NCBI GenBank assembly: GCA_003134755.1
Contig: PLCK01000095.1
Span: 59,006-64,226, forward strand
Direction: 5' to 3'
DNA: 5,221 nucleotides
Source of the DNA: Actinomycetota bacterium
GTDB lineage: Bacteria; Actinomycetota; Actinomycetes; Acidothermales; Acidothermaceae
Made by a program: the position numbers and the translations under genes. The notes below the pieces were generated by a model. It made no database searches, was not told the DNA's origin, and saw only the letters and a program-made list of their open reading frames with translations. Shown here piece after piece: positions 1 to 4,841 of this stretch. Positions within the stretch are counted from its first letter, which is position 1. Every line of letters starts with the position of its first letter.

Positions 1-36
1 TAGCCACAACAGGTTGAGCGCGACCTTGACGCTCAC
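1..36 (-). CDS. Glycosyltransferase, probable GT4 family (N-terminal 12 codons only)
   Basis: On the minus strand a GTG at 36-34 overlaps the TGA stop (35-33) of the upstream glycosyltransferase in a GTGA arrangement. It opens a frame that runs to the window edge and reads M-S-V-K-V-A-L-N-L-L-W-L. The pattern of a short start followed by a hydrophobic beta strand ending in N-L-L-W-L is how many actinobacterial GT4 glycosyltransferases begin, as the first strand of the N-terminal Rossmann domain. In those proteins it is usually followed by a glycine-rich loop, which lies outside this window. The 4-bp overlap implies translational coupling with the preceding gene, so the two would be co-transcribed and probably act on the same glycan. 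No clear Shine-Dalgarno is visible, which is common for coupled starts. Only 12 codons are present, so the family call rests on resemblance and context and no substrate can be given. Confidence 0.55.
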   Translation of the reverse strand, partial: MSVKVALNLLWL

Positions 37-1133
37 GTTGACACCGCGCGGTAGACGTCGACCGTCGCCGCCGCCGCGGCGTCCCAGGTGTAGTGCGACG
101 ACCGTTCGAGCGCAGCAGTCGAAAGGGAATCATGCCGATCACCGATGGCCGCCTCGAGCGCAGTGCTGAGCCCGGTGACGTCGAGCGGGTCGACCAGGAT
201 GCCGGCCTCACCGACGAACTCGGCCATCGCGCTGCCCGCCGACGTCACGACCGGGACGCCGTGGGCCATCGCCTCGAGCACCGGCAGACCGAAGCCCTCG
301 CGCAGGCTCGGATAGGCGAACGCGCGCGCTCCCGCATAGGCGGCGTGTAGTTCTGGAGTGCCGAGAAAACCCAGCAGATGCGCGCCCTTTGCCAGGTCGG
401 GTGGCACCGAGACGTCGCCCCAGCCGTTGGGGCCGACGAGCACAAGACCGAGTTCGGGATCGCGTGCGCGCAACGACGCGAACGCCTGCAGCAGGGTCGG
501 CACGTTCTTGCGCGGCTCGAGCGTTCCGCACCACATCACATAGCGTTCGGGCAGCTCGTGCGCCGTCGCGAACGCCTTCACGTCGGTAGGCTCGACGTGC
601 GGAACGGCGACGCCGTGCGGAACCAGCCGCAGCCTGGTGAAGTCGATGCCGGCCGCGACGCAATCGTCGAATGTCGACTGTGATGGCACCAGCACCGCGT
701 CGGCGTGCGCGCGCGTGAGTGCGAGGCCGCGCTTGAAGAACCGCATGCCGTGTTTGGTGAAGTGGTCCGGCTCGTGCAGGAACGCGAGGTCGTGCACGGT
801 CACGACGAGGGGAGCGCTCTTCGGCGGAATCGCGAGCGTCGTCGCGTGGATGACGTCGACAGGCCCCGTCACCCGCTGCACTCGAGGCCATCGCAGCGCG
901 TGCCACGATTCGTACAACGCCGCCCGCGGCAGCGGGAGCTGATGCATCCGTACCTGCGGCGTCCACGGTGCTGCCGGCAGCGTTGCGTGCCGGGCCGCTA
1001 CGCCGAGCACCACGACATCGCCGCGCCGCTGCAACGCGTGGACCGTCTCGAGCGCCGACGATGCGGTGCCGCCGGGCACGTCGTGCCAGCACTGTTCGAG
1101 GGTCACCGCGACCCGTAGTCGTGCGGCGCTCAT
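33..1133 (-). CDS. GT4-family (GT-B fold) glycosyltransferase
   Basis: This 366-residue protein should transfer a sugar from an activated donor (NDP-sugar) to a glycan or lipid acceptor at the cytoplasmic face of the membrane. The N-terminal acceptor domain begins with strand R-L-R-V-A-V-T-L-E-Q (5-14) and the loop V-P-G-G-T (19-23). The C-terminal donor domain starts near residue 197 with YVMWCGTLEPRKN (198-210), whose R208 and K209 are the usual donor-phosphate contacts. It continues with VLVGPNGWG (231-239) and the retaining GT4 signature EX7E, E279-GFGLPVL-E287. There is no signal peptide or membrane segment. I chose the ATG at 1133-1131 because the family starts at this strand. The frame is open upstream to 1268, but that extension is arginine/proline-rich, unlike the family, and crosses the intergenic regulatory region. 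No clear Shine-Dalgarno precedes the ATG. The divergent GDP-mannose pyrophosphorylase suggests a mannosyltransferase, but donor and acceptor cannot be read from sequence. Confidence 0.93.
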   Translation of the reverse strand: MSAARLRVAVTLEQCWHDVPGGTASSALETVHALQRRGDVVVLGVAARHATLPAAPWTPQVRMHQLPLPRAALYESWHALRWPRVQRVTGPVDVIHATTLAIPPKSAPLVVTVHDLAFLHEPDHFTKHGMRFFKRGLALTRAHADAVLVPSQSTFDDCVAAGIDFTRLRLVPHGVAVPHVEPTDVKAFATAHELPERYVMWCGTLEPRKNVPTLLQAFASLRARDPELGLVLVGPNGWGDVSVPPDLAKGAHLLGFLGTPELHAAYAGARAFAYPSLREGFGLPVLEAMAHGVPVVTSAGSAMAEFVGEAGILVDPLDVTGLSTALEAAIGDRHDSLSTAALERSSHYTWDAAAAATVDVYRAVST

Positions 1134-1211
1134 GCGCCAGCGAAGGGTGCGATCACCGGGTCGTGGCCTCCCGGCCGGCCCATGCATGCAGCGTTCGTGG
1201 CGGTCACGCCC

Positions 1212-1230
1212 CAAGGCTAGCCTTAGCGAG
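1212..1230. promoter_or_regulatory. Possible DtxR/IdeR iron-box-like operator with a 12-bp palindrome
   Basis: The 19-mer at 1212-1230 matches the DtxR/IdeR iron-box consensus (TWAGGTWAGSCTWACCTWA) at 14 of 19 positions, counted by hand. It contains the perfect palindrome AAGGCTAGCCTT at 1213-1224. The site lies in the divergent spacer between the glycosyltransferase and the GDP-mannose pyrophosphorylase, where an operator could affect either promoter. The right half is the weak one (mismatches at consensus positions 15, 17 and 19), and the centre of the palindrome is about 2.5 bp off the centre of the iron-box alignment. It may therefore belong to another dimeric repressor, or be chance. Confidence 0.3.
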
Positions 1231-1252
1231 CTGGCTTCCCTGACAAGGCCGC

Positions 1253-2395
1253 ATGGACTCGGAGTCAACCTGTTCTAAACTGAGCACCGTTCGCACCGCC
1301 CGCCGGAAGGGACGAGGCTTTTTCATCGACGCGATTGTGCTGGTGGGCGGCAAGGGCACCCGGCTGCGCCCGCTCACGCTCACCGCACCGAAGCCGATGC
1401 TGCCGACGGCCGGCGTCCCGTTCTTGATGCATCAACTTGCGCAAGCTCGCGCGGCAGGTGTCGATCACGTCGTCCTGGCGACGTCCTATCGGGCAGAGAC
1501 GTTCGAGGCCTACTTCGGCGATGGATCGATTCTCGGCCTCGAACTCGAATACGCCACCGAGTCGCAGCCGATGGGCACCGGCGGGGGTATTCGCAACGTC
1601 GCCGGTCAGTTGCGCGGCGGGCCGGCCGATCCGGTGCTCATCTTCAACGGCGATGTGCTCTCCGGGCACGACATTGCGGCGCAGCTCGAGCTGCACGCGA
1701 AGAACGATGCGGCCGTGACCCTCTATCTCACGAAGGTCGACGACCCGCGGGCATTCGGGTGCGTGCCGATCGACGCCGCTTCACACGTCACCGGCTTTCT
1801 GGAGAAGACGCCCGACCCGATCACCAACCTGATCAACGCCGGCTGTTACGTGTTCCGGCGCGAGGTCATCGACGCGATGCCGGCCGGGCGGCCGTTGTCG
1901 GTCGAGCGCGAGACGTTCCCGCAATTACTTCGCGACGGCGCGACCGTCATGGGCTACGTCGATTCGGCGTACTGGCTCGACCTCGGCACACCGCAGGCGT
2001 TCATCCAAGGTTCGTGCGATCTCGTTCGCGGTATCGCACCCTCGCCGGCGGTTCCGGGCCCGACTGGCGAGGCGTTGGTACTTGCCGGCGCGCAGGTCGC
2101 CGCCTCGGCGACGGTTGTCGGAGGCACCTGTATCGGCGCCCGGGCAACGGTCGGCGACGGGGCGGTCGTCGACGGATCCGTCGTCTTCGACAAGGCTGTG
2201 ATCGAGGCCGGCGCGCACGTTCGTGACAGCGTGATCGGCAAGGGTGCACATATCGGCGAAGGGGTCGTCCTGCAGGGCGTCGTGATCGGGGACGGCGCGC
2301 ACATCGGTGCCGGTAACGAACTGCTCGAAGGTGTCAGGGTGTGGCCGCACGCGATTCTCGCGCCCGGCTCAGTGCGCTTCTCGAGCGACGAGTGA
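1253..2395 (+). CDS. manB: Mannose-1-phosphate guanylyltransferase (GDP-mannose pyrophosphorylase), ManB/ManC type
   Basis: This cytosolic enzyme should make GDP-mannose from mannose-1-phosphate and GTP, the donor for mannolipids, mannans and dolichol/polyprenol-phosphate mannose in actinobacteria. Numbering from the ATG at 1253 (380 aa), the nucleotidyltransferase signature GGKGTRLRPLT is at 32-42 with K47-P48 following. The metal-site FNGD is at 131-134 (D134), FLEKT at 182-186, NAGCYVF at 195-201 and WLDLGTP at 241-247. Residues about 282-360 form a left-handed beta-helix of hexapeptide repeats (VVGGTCIGARATVGDGAVV and similar). From memory it closely resembles the M. tuberculosis ManB protein (Rv3264c), in length and in its C-terminal R-x-SSD ending. 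Related glucose-1-phosphate thymidylyl- or uridylyltransferases are the main alternatives. The first 24 codons look non-coding (TCA, TGT, TCT, AAA, TTT), so translation probably starts nearer 1325. 1253 is given because it is the only upstream ATG. The stop overlaps the next gene's GTG. Confidence 0.9.
   Translation: MDSESTCSKLSTVRTARRKGRGFFIDAIVLVGGKGTRLRPLTLTAPKPMLPTAGVPFLMHQLAQARAAGVDHVVLATSYRAETFEAYFGDGSILGLELEYATESQPMGTGGGIRNVAGQLRGGPADPVLIFNGDVLSGHDIAAQLELHAKNDAAVTLYLTKVDDPRAFGCVPIDAASHVTGFLEKTPDPITNLINAGCYVFRREVIDAMPAGRPLSVERETFPQLLRDGATVMGYVDSAYWLDLGTPQAFIQGSCDLVRGIAPSPAVPGPTGEALVLAGAQVAASATVVGGTCIGARATVGDGAVVDGSVVFDKAVIEAGAHVRDSVIGKGAHIGEGVVLQGVVIGDGAHIGAGNELLEGVRVWPHAILAPGSVRFSSDE
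1254..1281 (+). promoter_or_regulatory. Candidate promoter for the manB operon
   Basis: TGGACT (1254-1259, 4/6 against TTGACA) and TAAACT (1276-1281, 4/6 against TATAAT) are separated by 16 bp, acceptable spacing for a primary-sigma promoter. The element stands out as an A/T-rich patch in GC-rich DNA upstream of the rightward operon. Transcription would begin near 1288, which would leave out the ATG at 1253 and favour a downstream translation start. The match is weak, and high-GC organisms tolerate very degenerate promoters, so this is a suggestion only. Confidence 0.3.
1305..1317 (+). promoter_or_regulatory. Strong Shine-Dalgarno region without a canonical start codon at the right distance
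   Basis: GGAAGGGACGAGG is the best anti-16S match upstream of the manB core. Its GAGG (1314-1317) is 7 nt before ATC at 1325-1327. That ATC sits exactly where homologues start (x-D-A-I-V-L-V-G-G). The nearest in-frame canonical starts are ATG 1253, upstream of this element, and GTG 1337, 19 nt away and inside the first beta strand. The element therefore bears directly on the start choice for the gene. Confidence 0.45.
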
Positions 2396-3327
2396 CCTCC
2401 GCATCGGCCGTGCTCCCGGCGCAGCGGCGGTACCGCCCGGAACAGCCACTCGACCTCCACGTGACGCTCGCGACGCACATCCGCGGCCGGCGCGATCCGT
2501 GTCATCGCATCCAGCCCGACGGCGCGCATTGGCGAACCTGGCGGACGCCGATGGGCCCCGCCACCGTTCGCCTGGTCGCCGACCACGCGGCCGGCGAGAT
2601 CGACGCCCAGGCCTGGGGAGAAGGGGCGCAGTGGGCGCTCGATGGCGTCCCCGCCCTTCTTGGTGCCGACGACGACTGGACCGGGCTCGAGCTTCCGCGC
2701 GGCGTCCTGCGCGACACACGCGCCGGGCTTCCCGGGTTACGGCTGAGCCGCACCGGCCTGGTGTTCGAGGCACTCGTCCCGGCGATCATCGAGCAGCTGG
2801 TGACGGGCGTCGAGGCGCGGCGCACGTGGGTCGCCCTGGTGAACGGCTTCGGTACTTCGGCACCCGGACCCGGACCAGCAGAGCTGCGGATCCTGCCCTC
2901 ACCCGTTGTCCTGAGCGCGATCACCGATTGGGAGTGGCACCGGATCGGTCTCGACGGCCGTCGCCGGCGCTATCTGCTGCTCGCCACCCAGGTCGCGGGC
3001 CGACTCGACGAGGCCGCGGGCCTCGACGTCGATGCCGCCGCAACTCGGCTGCGGTCGGTGGTCGGGATCGGTCAGTGGACAGCGGCCGAGACCCTGCAAC
3101 GCAGTCACGGCGCCGCTGACCTGATCTCGCTCGGTGACTACGGCCTTCCGAACATGGTCGGCTACCTGCTCACCGGCAAACCGCGGTCGGACGACGCCGC
3201 GATGGTGGCGCTGCTCGAGCCGTACCGGCCACACCGGCAACGCGTCGTCCGGCTCGTCGAGGCCAGTGGGGTGAAGGTTCCCCGCTACGGTCCTCGCATG
3301 GCGGTTCGGGACTACCGGGCGATCTAG
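2392..3327 (+). CDS. AlkA-like DNA-3-methyladenine glycosylase (HhH-GPD superfamily)
   Basis: This 311-residue protein should remove alkylated bases such as 3-methyladenine from DNA by hydrolysing the N-glycosidic bond, the first step of base excision repair. Residues 1-115 form the N-terminal domain typical of actinobacterial members (QPLDLHVTL at 18-26, WALDGVPALLGADDD at 81-95). The helical core spans about 120-290, with the helix-hairpin-helix VVGIGQWTA at 223-231. The catalytic aspartate is probably D249 in LGDYGLPN, aligning with the second Asp of E. coli AlkA P-D-D-Y-L (D238). No iron-sulphur cysteine cluster is present, which argues against the MutY/Nth branch. The GTG at 2392 overlaps the manB TGA (GTGA), the start most consistent with coupling and with family N-termini. 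The frame is open back to a GTG at 2341, but that would overlap manB by 55 bp. The exact lesion range cannot be deduced. Confidence 0.9.
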   Translation: MTSASAVLPAQRRYRPEQPLDLHVTLATHIRGRRDPCHRIQPDGAHWRTWRTPMGPATVRLVADHAAGEIDAQAWGEGAQWALDGVPALLGADDDWTGLELPRGVLRDTRAGLPGLRLSRTGLVFEALVPAIIEQLVTGVEARRTWVALVNGFGTSAPGPGPAELRILPSPVVLSAITDWEWHRIGLDGRRRRYLLLATQVAGRLDEAAGLDVDAAATRLRSVVGIGQWTAAETLQRSHGAADLISLGDYGLPNMVGYLLTGKPRSDDAAMVALLEPYRPHRQRVVRLVEASGVKVPRYGPRMAVRDYRAI

Positions 3328-3338
3328 GGCGGTCGGTG

Positions 3339-3773
3339 ATGGCTCTCGATGACATCGACCAGCGAATTTTGTCGGCGTTGCGTGACGACGCCCGGCTGAG
3401 CTTTGCCGACGTCGGGACCTTGGTCGGGTTGAGTGCTCCGGCGGTGAAGCGCCGGGTCGACAAGCTCAAGGCGACCGGCGTCATCACGGCGTTCACGGCA
3501 ATCGTCGACCCCGCCGCGCTCGGCTGGGCGACTGAGGCCTACGTCGAGCTGTACTGCCAGGGCAAGACGTCACCGACCACGATCGCCGAGGCGGTGTCCC
3601 GGCACGCCGAGGTGATCGACGCCTGCACGGTCTCGGGGGAGGCCGACGCGCTACTGCACGTCGTCGCCTCGGACATGCGGCACTTCGAGGACGTTCTCGA
3701 GCGCATCGGCGCGGAGAAGTTCGTCGTGCGGACGAAGAGCGTGCTGGTGCTGTCGCGGCTGCTGCGCCGGTAG
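3339..3773 (+). CDS. Lrp/AsnC-family transcriptional regulator
   Basis: This 144-residue DNA-binding regulator is of normal length for the feast/famine family. The N-terminal AsnC-type helix-turn-helix starts with L-D-D-I-D-Q-R-I-L (3-11), and its recognition region is LVGLSAPAVKRRVDKLKATGVI (28-49). After a linker, the C-terminal RAM/effector domain spans about 66-140 and contains the family's amino-acid-pocket motif as G-E-A-D (100-103). Such proteins form dimers to octamers and respond to amino acids. It starts 11 bp after the glycosylase stop, so it is probably transcribed with manB. ATG 3339 is preferred; a GTG directly before it (3336) would add one residue. The next genes downstream handle arginine/ornithine, and in M. 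tuberculosis an AsnC gene (Rv2324) lies beside the homologous pair, so it likely controls that operon. Its effector is unknown, with arginine or ornithine the obvious candidates. Confidence 0.92.
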   Translation: MALDDIDQRILSALRDDARLSFADVGTLVGLSAPAVKRRVDKLKATGVITAFTAIVDPAALGWATEAYVELYCQGKTSPTTIAEAVSRHAEVIDACTVSGEADALLHVVASDMRHFEDVLERIGAEKFVVRTKSVLVLSRLLRR

Positions 3774-3783
3774 CGGGCGGTCG

Positions 3784-3828
3784 GACGCAACGAATCGACG
3801 TCCAGCCATGGTTTGACGCAACGATTCG
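3784..3828. repeat. Near-perfect 14-bp direct repeat, candidate Lrp/AsnC operator
   Basis: GACGCAACGAATCG (3784-3797) recurs as GACGCAACGATTCG (3815-3828), identical except for one central A/T. The start-to-start distance is 31 bp, close to three helical turns, so two protein dimers would sit on the same face of the DNA. Because of the swap, the inner CGAATCG and CGATTCG are also reverse complements, so each copy can be read in either sense. The pair sits just after the Lrp/AsnC gene and 123 bp before the hydrolase start. This placement and phasing suit an Lrp-type operator. It is not a convincing terminator, since the loop would be 24 nt and no T tract follows. Confidence 0.45.
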
Positions 3829-3850
3829 GCGGTGGTGCGCAAGGGAACGG

Positions 3851-3856
3851 TATTGT
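3851..3856 (+). promoter_or_regulatory. Weak candidate -10 element for the ddaH-rocD operon
   Basis: TATTGT matches TATAAT at 4 of 6 positions and lies 23 bp downstream of the second repeat copy. No acceptable -35 is found 16-18 bp upstream; the attractive TTGACG at 3813-3818 is too far (32 bp). If the element is real, transcription would begin near 3863, leaving an approximately 88-nt leader, and the promoter may depend on an activator bound at the repeat. The rest of the gap (3774-3950) shows no small gene or terminator that I can support. Confidence 0.18.
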
Positions 3857-3938
3857 CCGAAAGTCGAGCGTCCAGGATCGTGGGGAGATCAGCGAAAGTG
3901 CTGCGGCGCCAGTCGCGCCCTTTGTGCATCCCCCAAGC

Positions 3939-3944
3939 GAAGGG
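3939..3944 (+). promoter_or_regulatory. Ribosome binding site supporting the GTG start at 3951
   Basis: GAAGGG lies 6 nt before GTG 3951 and is a good anti-16S match. It argues against the longer open frame that begins with TTG at 3813. A second site, GGAG at 3962-3965, is also 6 nt before ATG 3972, so the start could be either of these two. Confidence 0.5.
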
Positions 3945-3950
3945 CGAGCA

Positions 3951-4841
3951 GTGACGGTGACGGAGTGGACCATGAAGGCCACAACCCCGATGGTTTCGGT
4001 TACCCCCATGACCGTTTCGGCGGCCGATCCCGCCCCGCGGGTGGCGACCAATCGTCGCTACCTGATGTGCGAGCCGCGGCACTTCGCTGTGACCTACGCG
4101 ATCAACCCGTGGATGGACCCTTCTCAGCCCGTTGACACCGAACTTGCGGTGCGACAGTGGCGCGCACTCGCGGAGACCTACCGACGTCTCGGCAACGACG
4201 TGCTCGAGATCGAGCCCATCGAAGGCCTACCCGACATGGTGTTCGCCGCCAATGGCGCGACGGTCGCGAAGGGCCGGGTCTACGGCGCGAAATTCCGTTA
4301 CGCCGAGCGTGTTCCCGAGGGACCGGCCTACCTCGACTGGTTCCGCGGGGCTGGCTACACCGAGACGCACGCCGCGCAGTTCGTCAACGAAGGCGAGGGT
4401 GACCTGCTCGTCGCCGGGTCGCGCCTGCTGGCGGGCACCGGCTTCCGCACTGACCCCGCCGCTCATGTCGAGGCGGGCGCCTTTCTGGGGCTGCCGGTCG
4501 TCACGCTCGAACTCGTAGACCCGCGCTATTACCATCTCGACACTGCGCTGTGCGTGCTCGGACCCGACGAGATCGCTTATTTCCCAGGCGCTTTCAGCCC
4601 GGCGAGCCAGGCTGTCCTTCGCGAGCTCTACCCCGACGCCATCATCGCGACGGCAGCCGACGCTGCTGTGCTTGGTCTCAATGGTGTGAGCGACGGCTTC
4701 CACGTCGTCCTCCCGATCGAAGCCGTTGCACTTGCCGCGACCCTGCTCGCGCGCGGATACCAACCGGTGCCGGTCAGCCTGAGTGAGCTGCGCAAGGCCG
4801 GCGGCGGCCCGAAGTGCTGCACGTTGGAGTTGAGGTCATGA
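3951..4841 (+). CDS. ddaH: Guanidine-group hydrolase of the DDAH/arginine deiminase fold (dimethylargininase or arginine dihydrolase)
   Basis: This cytosolic 296-residue enzyme hydrolyses the guanidinium group of arginine or a methylated arginine. The fold markers are PDMVFAANGATV (94-105), the acidic segment NEGEGD (146-151), GTGFRTD (162-168), YYHLDTAL (193-200) and the C-terminal GGGPKCCTLEL (284-294). By analogy with arginine deiminase (Asp166, Glu224, His278, Asp280, Cys406), the likely active site is N101, E147 or E149, H195, D197 and C289, with C290 adjacent. N101 replaces the deiminase Asp, a change described for cyanobacterial arginine dihydrolase (ArgZ/AgrE, Asn71), which makes ornithine, CO2 and ammonia. 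Databases usually call such proteins dimethylargininase, hence the symbol. The next gene, an ornithine aminotransferase overlapping by ATGA, fits ornithine formation better than citrulline formation. GTG 3951 has a good ribosome site; ATG 3972 is an alternative. Residues before about 35 are low-complexity and probably not conserved. The fold is certain; the exact substrate is not. Confidence 0.88.
   Translation: MTVTEWTMKATTPMVSVTPMTVSAADPAPRVATNRRYLMCEPRHFAVTYAINPWMDPSQPVDTELAVRQWRALAETYRRLGNDVLEIEPIEGLPDMVFAANGATVAKGRVYGAKFRYAERVPEGPAYLDWFRGAGYTETHAAQFVNEGEGDLLVAGSRLLAGTGFRTDPAAHVEAGAFLGLPVVTLELVDPRYYHLDTALCVLGPDEIAYFPGAFSPASQAVLRELYPDAIIATAADAAVLGLNGVSDGFHVVLPIEAVALAATLLARGYQPVPVSLSELRKAGGGPKCCTLELRS

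Noticed and set aside
208..1092. 294-codon minus-strand open frame and several plus-strand frames (such as 705-1118) over the glycosyltransferase
   Set aside because: They are arginine/alanine-rich translations with no recognisable motifs, produced by the high GC of the true gene in the other frame.
1173..1190. Short palindromes GGCCGGCC and TGCATGCA in the divergent spacer
   Set aside because: Eight-base palindromes of this kind are common in GC-rich DNA and have no promoter-like phasing; I see no regulator pattern that fits.
1954..2586. 210-codon minus-strand open frame across the end of manB and the start of the DNA glycosylase
   Set aside because: It is antisense to two well-supported genes, has a low-complexity proline/threonine/serine composition, and shows no motif.
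2307..3119. 270-codon plus-strand open frame overlapping the DNA glycosylase
   Set aside because: It is an arginine-rich shadow frame; the HhH and catalytic Asp motifs are all in the other frame.
3791..3828. Hairpin CGAATCG...CGATTCG as a terminator after the AsnC gene
   Set aside because: The stem is only 7 bp with a 24-nt loop and no T-rich tail; the direct-repeat reading explains the sequence better.
3813..3856. TTGACG (3813-3818) paired with TATTGT (3851-3856) as one promoter
   Set aside because: The 32-bp spacer is far too long for a sigma-70-type promoter.
3813..3950. 46-codon upstream extension of the hydrolase beginning at TTG 3813
   Set aside because: It lacks a ribosome site, runs through the repeat/promoter region and is unlike the family; GTG 3951 and ATG 3972 both have good ribosome sites.
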